Source: an uncultured Collinsella sp. (lineage in GTDB: Bacteria > Actinomycetota > Coriobacteriia > Coriobacteriales > Coriobacteriaceae). Taken from it: DNA of 64,000 nucleotides. A program made the translations under genes and the position numbers. The notes under the pieces are model-generated. The model was not told the DNA's origin and did not search any database. It saw nothing but the letters and a program-made list of their open reading frames with translations. Shown here piece by piece: positions 50,416 to 59,713 of the stretch. The stretch is from the NCBI GenBank assembly GCA_902479075.1, contig CABSNK010000013.1, positions 11,204-75,203 on the forward strand, written 5' to 3'. Each line of letters opens with the position of its first letter. The stretch's first letter is position 1.

Positions 50416-53220
50416 GTGGCAAACGAGTACAAGCAGACGATGAATCTGCCCAAGACCGGTTTTCCCATGCGTGCCGGTCTTTCCAAGTCCGAGCCCAAGC
50501 GACTCAAGGACTGGCAGGACAACAAGGTCTACGAGCAGGTTCTGAAGAAGAACGAGGGTCACAAGAAGTTCGTGCTGCACGACGGTCCTCCGTACGCCAA
50601 CGGCCCGATCCATATCGGCCACGCCATGAACAAGATCTCCAAGGACATGATCAACCGCTACTGGATGATGCAGGGCTATGAAGTTCCCTATGTCCCCGGT
50701 TGGGACTGCCACGGCCAGCCGATCGAGCACAAGGTCGAAGAGAAGCTCGGCACCGAGAAGTTCAACCAGACCCCCACGGCCAAGATTCGCGAGCTCTGCA
50801 ATGAGTTCGCTGTCGAGAACATCGAGCTTCAGAAGGCTGGTTTCCGTCGTCTGGGCGTGCTCGGCGACTGGGACAACCCCTATCTGACGCTCTATCACCA
50901 GCATGATGCCGCCGACATCGAGGTCTTCAAGGCCATGTTCGATAAGGGCATGATCTATCGCGGCCACAAGCCGGTTCACTGGTGCAAGCACTGCCACACC
51001 GCGCTGGCCGAGGCCGAGATCGAGTACTCCGACGAGACGAGCCCCTCCATCTTCGTGCGCTTTGAGATGACCTCCAAGCCCGCCGGCCTCGAGAACTTCG
51101 ACGGCCCGGTCGACTTTATCATCTGGACGACTACGCCGTGGACTATCCCCTCCGACCAGGCCGTTTCCCTCAAGCCCGGCGCCGCCTATGTCGCCGTTGA
51201 GCACGATGGCCGTGCCGAGGTCATGCTCGAGGACCTGGCTCCCAAGTGCTGCGAGGAGTTTGGCTGGGAGTACACCCCGGTCATGGTCGACGGCGAGCCC
51301 TATGTGGTTCCCGCCGAGACGTTCCACCACATCCACTACAAGCAGCCGATCTTTGACGGTGTTGAGGGCGTGGCGCTGCTGGCCGACTACGTCGGTGTCG
51401 ATGACGGTACCGGTATCGTCCACAACTCGCCCGGCCACGGCGTCGACGACTACTTCGCCTGCCTCAAGGAAGGCATCACCGACATCTGCATGCCGGTCGA
51501 TGACGACGGCAAGTTCTACACCGGCGAGGAGTTTGGCACCGGTGGCCCCTTCAGCGGTATGGATACCGATGAGGCCAACCCGCATATCATCGAGTTCCTG
51601 CGCGAGCGCGGCACCCTGGTTCTCGAGAAGAAGATCACGCACAGCTATCCGCACTGCTGGCGCTGCAAGCACCCGGTGCTCTTCCGTGCCACCGACCAGT
51701 GGTTTGTCTCGATGGACAAGACCGGTTTGCGCGAGCAGGCTGGCAAAGAGGTCCGCGAGAACGTCAAGTGGTATCCGGCCCACGCGGCCAACCGCATCGG
51801 CGCCATGGTCGAGCAGCGTCCCGACTGGTGCATCAGCCGTCAGCGCAACTGGGGCGTGCCCATCCCCAGCTACACCTGCGCCGACTGCGGCGAGAAGGTC
51901 ATGAACGACGCCACGCTAGACGCCGTCATCAAGCTCTTCCACGAGAAGGGCTCCGACGCTTGGTTCACCGACGCTCCCGAGAGCTACCTGGGCGAGGCCT
52001 GTGTCTGCCCCAAGTGCGGCGGCCATCACCTCAAGGCCGATAAGGACATCCTCGACGTGTGGTGGGACTCCGGCGTGTCTTGGAAGGCCGTCTGCGAGTA
52101 CCGTCCCGAGCTTGAGTACCCGGCGGATGTGTACCTCGAGGGCTCCGACCAGCACCGCGGTTGGTTCCAGAGCTCGCTGCTCACCTCGGTGGGTGCCAAC
52201 GGCCACGCTCCGTACAAGGCGGTCGTCTCGCAGGGCTTCACGCTTGATGGCCAGGGCCGTAAGATGTCCAAGTCGCTCGGCAACGTCATCGACCCCAACA
52301 AGGTCTGCGACGAGATGGGCGCCGACATCATCCGTCTGTGGGTTGCGTCCGTTGATACCAGCTCCGACGTGTCCATCGACCATGAGATCCTTGCTCGTAC
52401 GTCCGATGCCTACCGTCGTTTCCGCAACACGCTGCGCTTCCTGCTCTCCGAGCTCGAGGGTCAGTTTGAGCCTGAGACCGACGGCGTCGCCTTTGCCGAC
52501 CTGCTGCCGCTCGACAAGCTCATGGTTGCCCGTCTGACCCAGGTTCAGGCCGAGGTCGACGATGCCTACGCCAGCTACGAGTTCCCACGCGCCTACCGTG
52601 CGCTTTACGACTTCGTGGTTACCGAGCTCTCCAACGTGTACCTCGACGCCCTGAAGGACCGTCTGTACTGCGACAAGCCCGGCTCGCTCGAGCGCCGCAA
52701 CGCCCAGACCGTGCTGGCCGAGCTCTTCTCGATGCTCATGCGCGACCTGCAGCCGATCCTGACTTACACGGTCGATGAGGCTATGGGCTATGCGCCCGCC
52801 GGCTGCGTCGATCACCAGAAGTACGCCGCGCTGCTCGATTGGTACAAGTCGCCCATCACGGTCGACGAGGCCAATGAGTTCGAGGGCGTGCTCGAGGCTT
52901 CGCTCGAGCTCCGTAGCGCTGTGACCAAGGCCCTTGAGGATGCCCGCTCCGCCGGCACCTTCACTAAGAGCCAGCAGGTCCGCGTCAAGGCGGTCGTTCC
53001 CGCCGAGATGTATGCGCTGCTGACCGGCGACAAGGCCGTCGACCTGGCCGAGTTCTACATCGTCTCCGATGTTGAGCTGACCCAGGGCGAGGAGCTCTCC
53101 GTTGCCATCGAGGCTGCCGAGGGCGAGTGCTGCGACCGTTGCTGGAACTACCGCACCACCGTCGGCGAGTACAACGGCCATGCGCATATCTGCAAGCGCT
53201 GCGCGGAGGCGCTGAACTAG
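50416..53220 (+). CDS. ileS: Isoleucyl-tRNA synthetase
   Basis: A class Ia synthetase of 934 residues. HIGH is HIGH at 66-69 and KMSKS is KMSKS at 616-620. The CP1 editing domain lies between about 190 and 400. The C-terminal zinc ribbon CCDRCWNY...CKRC near 900-930 is of the bacterial type without the eukaryote-like C-terminal extension. GTG 50416 follows AAAGGGG. Expression is controlled by the T-box. Confidence 0.97.
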   Translation: MANEYKQTMNLPKTGFPMRAGLSKSEPKRLKDWQDNKVYEQVLKKNEGHKKFVLHDGPPYANGPIHIGHAMNKISKDMINRYWMMQGYEVPYVPGWDCHGQPIEHKVEEKLGTEKFNQTPTAKIRELCNEFAVENIELQKAGFRRLGVLGDWDNPYLTLYHQHDAADIEVFKAMFDKGMIYRGHKPVHWCKHCHTALAEAEIEYSDETSPSIFVRFEMTSKPAGLENFDGPVDFIIWTTTPWTIPSDQAVSLKPGAAYVAVEHDGRAEVMLEDLAPKCCEEFGWEYTPVMVDGEPYVVPAETFHHIHYKQPIFDGVEGVALLADYVGVDDGTGIVHNSPGHGVDDYFACLKEGITDICMPVDDDGKFYTGEEFGTGGPFSGMDTDEANPHIIEFLRERGTLVLEKKITHSYPHCWRCKHPVLFRATDQWFVSMDKTGLREQAGKEVRENVKWYPAHAANRIGAMVEQRPDWCISRQRNWGVPIPSYTCADCGEKVMNDATLDAVIKLFHEKGSDAWFTDAPESYLGEACVCPKCGGHHLKADKDILDVWWDSGVSWKAVCEYRPELEYPADVYLEGSDQHRGWFQSSLLTSVGANGHAPYKAVVSQGFTLDGQGRKMSKSLGNVIDPNKVCDEMGADIIRLWVASVDTSSDVSIDHEILARTSDAYRRFRNTLRFLLSELEGQFEPETDGVAFADLLPLDKLMVARLTQVQAEVDDAYASYEFPRAYRALYDFVVTELSNVYLDALKDRLYCDKPGSLERRNAQTVLAELFSMLMRDLQPILTYTVDEAMGYAPAGCVDHQKYAALLDWYKSPITVDEANEFEGVLEASLELRSAVTKALEDARSAGTFTKSQQVRVKAVVPAEMYALLTGDKAVDLAEFYIVSDVELTQGEELSVAIEAAEGECCDRCWNYRTTVGEYNGHAHICKRCAEALN

Positions 53221-53222
53221 CC

Positions 53223-53267
53223 GTTGGGGACGTTCTTAAACGACTGTCAAACAAGAACGTCCCCAAC
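53223..53267. repeat. Inverted repeat with GGGGAC core after ileS
   Basis: GTTGGGGACGTTCTT (53223-53237) pairs exactly with AAGAACGTCCCCAAC (53253-53267) around a 15-nt loop. It starts 2 nt after the ileS stop and precedes a true terminator. Confidence 0.75.
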
Positions 53268-53286
53268 GTCAACTTTTGTCACGTCC

Positions 53287-53325
53287 AAGCGGCATTCTGT
53301 TTTTCGGAATGCCGCTTTCGTTTTT
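53287..53325 (+). terminator. Terminator after ileS
   Basis: A perfect 11-bp stem (AAGCGGCATTC/GAATGCCGCTT), loop 9 nt, then TCGTTTTT. Confidence 0.8.
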
Positions 53326-53435
53326 AGCTGGTTATTTCGCTTGCGTTGGTGGATATGTCGTGCGTTCTGCTTATGGCAATATAAGATGGATTATTGCGTA
53401 AACGGAATTTGATTATCTGAGGGTAGGGGATTGAT

Positions 53436-54035
53436 TTGGGTCGTGCTGGGGATATGACGCCGCCTTTGCGTTGGCGGTTGGGTGTTGCTGGTGGGGTAGC
53501 GCTCGTTGTGCTGCTTGTCGACCAGCTGACCAAGCTTGCGGTTCGTGCCGTGGGCGATGCTCTGCATGTGACTGTTATCCCCGGTGTCATCGACTTTATG
53601 TTTGTCCGCAATATCGGCGCTGCCTTTAGTATGGGTGAGGGGCATGGCATCGCGTTTGCCGTGCTGGCGTTGGCGGTCATTATCGCTATTGCCGTGTACC
53701 TCGTTCGTGCACCCCAGCTCGCCCATCTTGAGGTTGTGGGCATGGCGATGGTTGCGGGCGGTGCTATCGGCAACGCTATCGATCGTTTGGCCTTTGGCTT
53801 CGTGACCGATTTTATTGCCACCACCTTCATCGACTTTCCCGTCTTCAATGTGGCCGATATCGGCATTACCTTGGGCGTCGTGCTCGCCCTCTTCGGCTAC
53901 ATGTTCTTGAGTCCTGCGGCCCGTGAGGTCGATGCGACCGCCGAGCTTAACGCCCGTGACGAGGCTCGCGCTAAGCGCAAGGCCCAGCAACGCGGGGAGC
54001 GTGCCCGCAAGATTCGCGAAAGGAACGAGCGCTAA
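53436..54035 (+). CDS. lspA: Lipoprotein signal peptidase
   Basis: The aspartic membrane protease (signal peptidase II) that cleaves prolipoproteins such as the one at 13013. Four transmembrane helices; the catalytic Asp motifs are GGAIGNAIDRLAFGFVTDFI (given in two parts, GNAIDRL and FVTDFI) and FNVADIGI. A basic, Arg/Ala-rich C-terminal tail of about 35 residues follows. The start is uncertain: TTG 53436 with AGGGGATTGA upstream, or ATG 53454. It overlaps the next gene by one base (TAATG). Confidence 0.93.
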   Translation: MGRAGDMTPPLRWRLGVAGGVALVVLLVDQLTKLAVRAVGDALHVTVIPGVIDFMFVRNIGAAFSMGEGHGIAFAVLALAVIIAIAVYLVRAPQLAHLEVVGMAMVAGGAIGNAIDRLAFGFVTDFIATTFIDFPVFNVADIGITLGVVLALFGYMFLSPAAREVDATAELNARDEARAKRKAQQRGERARKIRERNER

Positions 54036-55048
54036 TGGCCGACATTCATATCCTTGTTGCCGACGATGCCGCTGGTCAGCGTCTTGACGCCTATCTGGGA
54101 GCCAATGACGGCTGTCCTACGCGCTCTGCCTGCGCGCATCTGATTGAGGGCGGTGCCGTATGTGTCAATGGTGAGACTTGCCTGTCCAAAAAGTACGCCG
54201 TGCGAGCCGGCGACCGTATTTCGGTCGACCTCCCCGAGCCGCACGACCCGACCGACGTGATTCCCGAGGCCATTCCCCTCGATATCCGCTATGAGGACGA
54301 CTACCTTATCGTGCTCTCCAAGCAGCGCGGCCTGGTGTGCCATCCTGCGCATGGCCATGAGAGCGGTACGCTCGCGAATGCCCTGGTTTATCACTGCGGT
54401 ATCGATCATCTGGGTACCGTGCAGGGCGAGGACCGCCCCGGTATTGTGCATCGCCTGGATCGCGATACCTCGGGTCTCATGCTTGCGGCAAAGGACGACG
54501 ACACCCAGCGCGCGCTCCAAAATCTCATCCGCACGCGTACGCTCGACCGTCGCTATATCACACTTGTTCACGGGCACATCGCCATGGACGAGGGCACCAT
54601 CAACACCGGCATTGCCCGATCGACGCGCGACCGTGTCAAGATGGCGGTTTCGGACGATCCTTTCGCGCGCCAGGCCATTACGACCTTTAAGGTCCTCGAG
54701 CGCTTTGATTCCACGCGATTTGACGACGGCTATACGCTCGTCGAGTGCCACCTGTTTACGGGCCGTACGCATCAGATTCGCGTACACATGCGTCATATCA
54801 ACCACGCCTGCGTGGGCGATCCACTCTACGGCAAGTGCGATGCACGCGCCGATCAGGGTCTGACCAGGCAATTCCTTCATTCCTGGCGCGTCGCATTCGA
54901 CCATCCCGTGACGGGCGAGCGCATCGAATGCCGCGACGAGCTGCCGTGGGATCTCGCTGCGGTTCTTGACGACCTGGCCCCGCGCTCGCTTGGTCGCACC
55001 GCCGCCGGCGACGACATCGTCCCGCAGCTTGGCCTGCTCGAAGCCTAG
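54035..55048 (+). CDS. RluD-family pseudouridine synthase
   Basis: A 337-residue RNA pseudouridine synthase of the RluA/RluD type. The N-terminal S4 RNA-binding domain (residues 10-75) precedes the catalytic domain; the active-site motif HRLDRDTSGLML has Asp142. Late motifs LFTGRTHQIRVHMRHI and GDPLYG are present. It is coupled to lspA, the conserved lspA-rluD pairing. Confidence 0.93.
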   Translation: MADIHILVADDAAGQRLDAYLGANDGCPTRSACAHLIEGGAVCVNGETCLSKKYAVRAGDRISVDLPEPHDPTDVIPEAIPLDIRYEDDYLIVLSKQRGLVCHPAHGHESGTLANALVYHCGIDHLGTVQGEDRPGIVHRLDRDTSGLMLAAKDDDTQRALQNLIRTRTLDRRYITLVHGHIAMDEGTINTGIARSTRDRVKMAVSDDPFARQAITTFKVLERFDSTRFDDGYTLVECHLFTGRTHQIRVHMRHINHACVGDPLYGKCDARADQGLTRQFLHSWRVAFDHPVTGERIECRDELPWDLAAVLDDLAPRSLGRTAAGDDIVPQLGLLEA

Positions 55049-55130
55049 CCGGTATTAGGTGGTTTCTTGAACTCGGTAAGCCTGCGGTAAGATATACGAT
55101 TGTTTACGTAACGCGTTCCTGGGAGCCTGC

Positions 55131-56426
55131 ATGCTCGCCTTTTTACAAACCAACACGCCCATCGTGATCTTCAACCAGATTGTCGTCACGCTGCTCACGG
55201 TCTGCTTTCTGTACCAGGTGGTCTTCTTTGTCATCGGCGCTCTTCGTGGCGAGGTCGCGCCTCCCAAGGCCAAAAAACTCCACCGCTATGCCTTCTTTAT
55301 CGCGGCGCATAACGAGGAGGCCGTGATCGCCAACCTCGTTCGCTCCATCAAGGATCAGGACTATCCGTCCGAGCTCATTGAGGTCTTTGTCGTTGCCGAC
55401 GCTTGCACCGACAATACCGCGCAGCTCGCGCGCGAGGCCGGTGCCATTGTTTACGAGCGCAATGACCTGGCCCGCAAGGGCAAGAGCTGGGTCATGGACT
55501 ATGGTTTCGATCGCATTCTCAACGAGTATCCCGATACGTTTGAGGGCTACTTTATCTTCGATGCCGACAACGTTATCTCCCGCGATTACGTCTCCAAGAT
55601 GAATGATGCCTTTGACCAGGGCTTCCATGTGGTCACGAGCTATCGTAACTCCAAGAACTTTGGCAGCTCGTGGATTTCGTCAGCCAACGCCACCTGGTAT
55701 CTGCGTGAGGCCCGCTTCCTCAACAACGCGCGTAATATCTGCAAGACGTCCTGCGCTGTCTCGGGTTCGGGCTACCTCATCTCCGCCAGCGTTATCGAGG
55801 GCATGCACGGTTGGCAGTTTCATACGCTGACCGAGGACATCCAGTTCACCACGTTCTGCGCCATTCACGGCATCCGCATCGGTTATGCGCCGGCGGAGTT
55901 CTTTGACGAGCAGCCCGTGACGTTTAAGGCGTCCTGGAAGCAGCGCATGCGCTGGACCAAGGGTTTCTACCAGGTGTTCTTTACTTATGGTAAGCACTTG
56001 GTCAAGTCGACCTTCCGCTATCATCGCTTTGCCGCTTATGACATGTTTATGACCATCGCTCCGGGTATGCTGCTGTCCCTGATCTCCATGCTCGCCAACG
56101 CGACCTTCCTCATCGTGGGCGGGCTTTCGCACGGCTTCTTGGCCACCGAGGTCGAGATGCAGGCTTGTGCCGCCTCGCTCATTATGACCTTCGCGATGAT
56201 GTACCAGACCTTCTTTATCCTGGCGCTCCTTACGACCATCTTTGAGTACAAGCATATTCACTGCGCGCAAAAGTGGCGTCTGGTGACCAACCTGTTTACC
56301 TTCCCGATCTTTATGTTCAGCTATATCCCCATTACGGTGGCTGCTCTGTTCCTAAAGGTCGACTGGGTGCCGACACAGCACGCCGTAAGCGTTACCCTCG
56401 ACGAGGTCATGCAAGGCGCCAAATAA
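55131..56426 (+). CDS. Membrane-bound family 2 glycosyltransferase
   Basis: A 431-residue GT2 enzyme with one N-terminal membrane helix (about 11-38), a cytosolic GT-A domain and three or four C-terminal helices. Donor and metal motifs are visible: FVVADACTDNT, IFDADNVI, the TEDIQFT acceptor-site Asp, and the KQRMRW (QxxRW-type) motif. This matches processive or cellulose-synthase-like GT2 enzymes that make surface glycan or glycolipid. The donor sugar is unknown. The start has GGGAGCCTGC upstream. It is not clearly in an operon. Confidence 0.82.
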   Translation: MLAFLQTNTPIVIFNQIVVTLLTVCFLYQVVFFVIGALRGEVAPPKAKKLHRYAFFIAAHNEEAVIANLVRSIKDQDYPSELIEVFVVADACTDNTAQLAREAGAIVYERNDLARKGKSWVMDYGFDRILNEYPDTFEGYFIFDADNVISRDYVSKMNDAFDQGFHVVTSYRNSKNFGSSWISSANATWYLREARFLNNARNICKTSCAVSGSGYLISASVIEGMHGWQFHTLTEDIQFTTFCAIHGIRIGYAPAEFFDEQPVTFKASWKQRMRWTKGFYQVFFTYGKHLVKSTFRYHRFAAYDMFMTIAPGMLLSLISMLANATFLIVGGLSHGFLATEVEMQACAASLIMTFAMMYQTFFILALLTTIFEYKHIHCAQKWRLVTNLFTFPIFMFSYIPITVAALFLKVDWVPTQHAVSVTLDEVMQGAK

Positions 56427-56434
56427 CCACGATC

Positions 56435-56475
56435 AAAACCACCACAAAGGGGACAGGCACCTTTGTGGTGGTTTT
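56435..56475 (+). terminator. Terminator/inverted repeat after the glycosyltransferase gene
   Basis: A 16-bp perfect stem (56435-56450 with 56460-56475; outer AAAACCACCACAAAGG) with loop GGACAGGCA, followed by T. The GGGGACAGGCACC at the stem tip recalls the GGGGAC core of the other palindromes. It resembles the terminator at 48797. Confidence 0.85.
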
Positions 56476-56507
56476 TGCGTTTGAGCTGCTGCCCAAGGAG
56501 GTGTTCG

Positions 56508-56930
56508 ATGGTCTATTTTCCGTTTTGGATTTGCATCTTTGTTGGCGCGGCGATTGATGCCCGTGAGCGGCGGTTTCCCAACGAGCTTGCCGGTGCGTGT
56601 GCGGTGGTGGCGTTTGCGGGCGTTTGGCTCGACAAGGGTGTTAACACGGCGCTTGACCACGCCGGTCTTGCGGTTATCGTCTACCTTGCCCTTGTGCTTA
56701 CTGAGTCGCTCTGGCGTCGTATTCGCCATGCTCCCGGCATTGGCATGGGGGACGCCAAGGCGCTCTTTGCCCTTTGTACCCTCGATCCCTTGGGTGGTGT
56801 CGTCGCGTTTGGGGTTGCGCTTCTGACCCTTGCCGCCGCCTGTCTCATTGCAAAATCACGCTCCCTGCCTTTGCTGCCGTTTTTAGTGCCGATATTTGCC
56901 ATAATCGAGGTCGTGGGTAGTACGCTGTAA
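56508..56930 (+). CDS. A24-family prepilin peptidase-like protein (peptidase domain only)
   Basis: A 140-residue membrane protein with about four hydrophobic helices and both catalytic aspartates of type IV prepilin peptidases: Asp17 in AAIDARERRFPNEL and Asp82 in GMGDAK. The N-terminal methylase domain of full-length PilD is absent. ATG 56508 follows AAGGAGGTGTTCG; an earlier in-frame ATG 56463 has none. No pilin or secretion gene is nearby, so the substrate is unknown. Confidence 0.8.
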   Translation: MVYFPFWICIFVGAAIDARERRFPNELAGACAVVAFAGVWLDKGVNTALDHAGLAVIVYLALVLTESLWRRIRHAPGIGMGDAKALFALCTLDPLGGVVAFGVALLTLAAACLIAKSRSLPLLPFLVPIFAIIEVVGSTL

Positions 56931-56960
56931 CCGTTTGCGCGCCCTTTTAAGGAGCATGCC

Positions 56961-58208
56961 ATGGCAATCATTCAACAGACAGCCGCCATCAAGGCACGTA
57001 TGGATCGCATTCCCGCGGCGTTGTCGCCCGAGCTGGTCGAGCGTATCGCCGCCGACCGCGCCTCGGGTGTCGTTAATCCCTATCGATGCGGTGACGACCA
57101 GGTCATCCGACGTGTCGATCGGGCTGCAGACGAGGGCACGCTCATGCGTCCGGCCTTCATGCGCGATACCGAAAAAATTCTGCATCTGCCCGCATACACC
57201 CGTTATGCAGGCAAAACGCAGGTCTTCAGTTTTCGCAGCAACGACGACCTGTCGCGTCGCGGCCTGCACGTGCAGCTTGTCTCGCGCATCGCTCGCGATA
57301 TCGGACGTGCCCTGGGGCTCAACTGCGATTTGATCGAGGCGATTGGCCTGGGCCACGACTTGGGCCACACGCCCTTTGGCCATGCCGGCGAGCGATTCCT
57401 CAACGATATCTATCACGAGCGCACGGGTCATTATTTTTTCCATAACGTGCAGTCGGTCCGCGTGCTTGACGCGCTGTACGGTCGCAACGTGTCGCTCCAG
57501 ACGCTCGACGGCGTGCTATGCCACAACGGTGAGTACGAACAGCGTGTGTTTGAGCTTTCGGACATGAGCTCCTTTGACCAGTTCGACCTTACGGTTGAGG
57601 ATTGCATTGCCACAGGTTACAGCGCAATTGAGCACCTGCGCCCCATGACGCTCGAGGGCTGCGTGGTTCGCATCTCGGATATCCTTGCCTACGTGGGGCG
57701 CGATCGCCAAGACGCCATTTCGGCGGGTCTGCTGTCACCCGACGCCTTTGACGATGACCTGGGCGGGGCATACAACAGCTGGATCCTTACGCATGCCTCC
57801 ATCGATATCGTCGAGCACAGCTATGGTAAGCCACGCATCGAGATGAGCGAGGACCTGTTTGAGGAGATCCGCCGAGCCAAGCGCGAGAACTACGAGAAGA
57901 TCTATAGCAAGGGCGGCATCGAATGCGACTCCGAAGTGGAGCTGCGCGAGGCCTTCGAAAAGCTCTACGACCGTTGCCTGCAGGATATAAACGAAGGCAA
58001 CGAGTCTTCTTACATCTTTAAGCACCACATTTCTCGCATTGAGCGGCAGCTTTCCTACTACGATCGCGCCTATGCATGGCAGGACGATATAGATCAGACC
58101 GTAGTAGATTACATTTCGAGCATGACGGATGGCTATTTCTGTGAGCTCACGAGCAAGCTGTTCCCGGGATTGAAGTTTCCGCACCGTACCTATATTAACG
58201 AACGGTAG
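56961..58208 (+). CDS. dGTPase-like HD-domain phosphohydrolase
   Basis: A 415-residue relative of deoxyguanosine triphosphate triphosphohydrolase. The HD-type metal ligands are visible: His near 103 (GLHVQLVS) and GHDLGHTPFGHAGE with His132/Asp133. DNA/nucleotide-binding residues around FSFRSNDDLSRRG and a later VVRISDILAYVGRD (Asp) match the family. The enzyme would hydrolyse dNTPs to nucleoside and triphosphate. Next gene, rarA, suggests a replication-quality context. Confidence 0.85.
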   Translation: MAIIQQTAAIKARMDRIPAALSPELVERIAADRASGVVNPYRCGDDQVIRRVDRAADEGTLMRPAFMRDTEKILHLPAYTRYAGKTQVFSFRSNDDLSRRGLHVQLVSRIARDIGRALGLNCDLIEAIGLGHDLGHTPFGHAGERFLNDIYHERTGHYFFHNVQSVRVLDALYGRNVSLQTLDGVLCHNGEYEQRVFELSDMSSFDQFDLTVEDCIATGYSAIEHLRPMTLEGCVVRISDILAYVGRDRQDAISAGLLSPDAFDDDLGGAYNSWILTHASIDIVEHSYGKPRIEMSEDLFEEIRRAKRENYEKIYSKGGIECDSEVELREAFEKLYDRCLQDINEGNESSYIFKHHISRIERQLSYYDRAYAWQDDIDQTVVDYISSMTDGYFCELTSKLFPGLKFPHRTYINER

Positions 58209-58223
58209 TTCGTATTTATTTGG

Positions 58224-58247
58224 TATACTGTTGATGGAAAACGTTTT
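58224..58247 (+). promoter_or_regulatory. Extended -10 element and AAAACGTTTT palindrome before rarA
   Basis: TATACT (58224-58229) is preceded by TGG, an extended -10. The perfect palindrome AAAACGTTTT (58238-58247) lies at the expected start of transcription. It resembles the core of a LacI-type operator but lacks the outer TG/CA pairs seen at 3655, so regulation is only a possibility. Confidence 0.4.
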
Positions 58248-58268
58248 TGATTGACGCACGGGATGGCT

Positions 58269-59618
58269 ATGGACGACCTTTTTTCTGCTTCGACGCGCGA
58301 GCGTTCCTTTCAGAATGCGCCGCTTGCGGTGCGCATGCGGCCCAATTCGCTCGACGAGTATGTGGGTCAGCAAAAGGCCGTCGGCAAGGGCTCGTGGTTG
58401 CGTGCCGCAATTGAGCACGATGTGCTGTCGAGTGTGATTCTGTACGGGCCGGCCGGTACGGGCAAGACGACGCTGGCCCACATTATCGCCAACCATACCA
58501 AGAGCGAGTTTGTCGAGGTCAGCGCTGTGACGGGCACCGTAAAGGATCTTCGTCGCGTGATTGACGAGGCTAAGACGCGCCTGAATACGTACGACCGCCG
58601 CACCATTCTTTTTATTGATGAGATTCATCGCTTTTCCAAGTCGCAGCAGGATGCCTTGCTGCATGCAGTTGAGAACCGTACCGTCATTATGATTGGCGCC
58701 ACGACGGAGAATCCGTACTTCGAGGTCAACTCGGCATTGCTCTCGCGCGGTCGCGTGGTGGAACTTGAGCATCTTAAAGACGAGGATATCGCCACGCTTA
58801 TTGAGCGTGCGCTCGAGGCGCCGCAGGGTTTGAACGGTAAGTTCTCGGCCGATGAGGATACGGTTAAGACCATTTGCACGCTGGCAGCGGGTGACGCTCG
58901 ATCGGCGCTCACGACGCTTGAGCTTGCGAGCGAGATTGCCGTCACGCGCCCCGATACCGAGGGAACGCCCGCGCCGGCGGCGGGGGAGCGCTATCCCATC
59001 ACTGTTGACGACGTGAAGATTGCCAATCCGCGCCGTGGCTTTTCGTACGACAAAAACGGTGACATGCACTACGACATCATCAGTGCGTTTATTAAGTCTA
59101 TGCGCGGTAGCGACCCCGATGCCACGATCTATTGGCTCGCGCGCATGATTGACGCGGGGGAGGATCCTAAGTTTATCGCTCGTCGTATTATGATTCAGGC
59201 TTCTGAGGATGTTGGCAACTCCGACCCACAGGCGCTTTTGGTGGCACATGCCGCGTTTAAGTCTGCCGAGGTCATTGGCTATCCCGAGTGCCGTATTAAT
59301 CTGGCTCAGGCTGCTCTCTATGTGTGCTTGGCGCCTAAATCCAACGCGTGCGAGGCTTCGATCGATGCGGCGTTGGCCGATATCCATTCAAGTGGGCTGC
59401 GCGAGGTGCCGAGTTATCTGCGCGATCGTCATCGCCCGGGCAGCGACGAATACGGTGTGTATAAGTATCCGCATGATTATCCCGAAGGCTGGGTCGATCA
59501 GCGTTATTTGCCCGAGGGGTTGGAGCGCGGTGCGTTTTGGCAGCCTGCCGGCCGCGGCTGGGAAGAGTGGCGCGTAGAGCAAAGCGAGCGGGACCGTAGC
59601 GGCAGAGCGCCCAAGTAG
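58269..59618 (+). CDS. rarA: Replication-associated recombination protein RarA (MgsA)
   Basis: A clamp-loader-like AAA ATPase that acts at stalled replication forks. Walker A GPAGTGKTT from Gly60, Walker B FIDEIHRF, the sensor ATTENPYFEVNSALLSR and the C-terminal MgsA domain (EDPKFIARRIMIQASEDVG, EVPSYLRDRHRPGS) are present. The 449-residue length is normal. ATG 58269 is chosen for spacing to CACGGG; ATG 58263 and TTG 58251 are alternatives. Confidence 0.93.
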   Translation: MDDLFSASTRERSFQNAPLAVRMRPNSLDEYVGQQKAVGKGSWLRAAIEHDVLSSVILYGPAGTGKTTLAHIIANHTKSEFVEVSAVTGTVKDLRRVIDEAKTRLNTYDRRTILFIDEIHRFSKSQQDALLHAVENRTVIMIGATTENPYFEVNSALLSRGRVVELEHLKDEDIATLIERALEAPQGLNGKFSADEDTVKTICTLAAGDARSALTTLELASEIAVTRPDTEGTPAPAAGERYPITVDDVKIANPRRGFSYDKNGDMHYDIISAFIKSMRGSDPDATIYWLARMIDAGEDPKFIARRIMIQASEDVGNSDPQALLVAHAAFKSAEVIGYPECRINLAQAALYVCLAPKSNACEASIDAALADIHSSGLREVPSYLRDRHRPGSDEYGVYKYPHDYPEGWVDQRYLPEGLERGAFWQPAGRGWEEWRVEQSERDRSGRAPK

Positions 59619-59713
59619 GTCCTTGGGACCTCGCACATTCCCTTTGGGTATCTTTCCCCTTCTTTGGGGTACCATGAACAGCGTCTGTATTTCGATTCCT
59701 TCGGGAGGCTTGT

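Noticed and set aside
58233..58250. A full cre/CcpA site before rarA
   Set aside because: Only the inner AAAACGTTTT matches; the outer TG/CA pairs are missing, so it is listed only as a palindrome.
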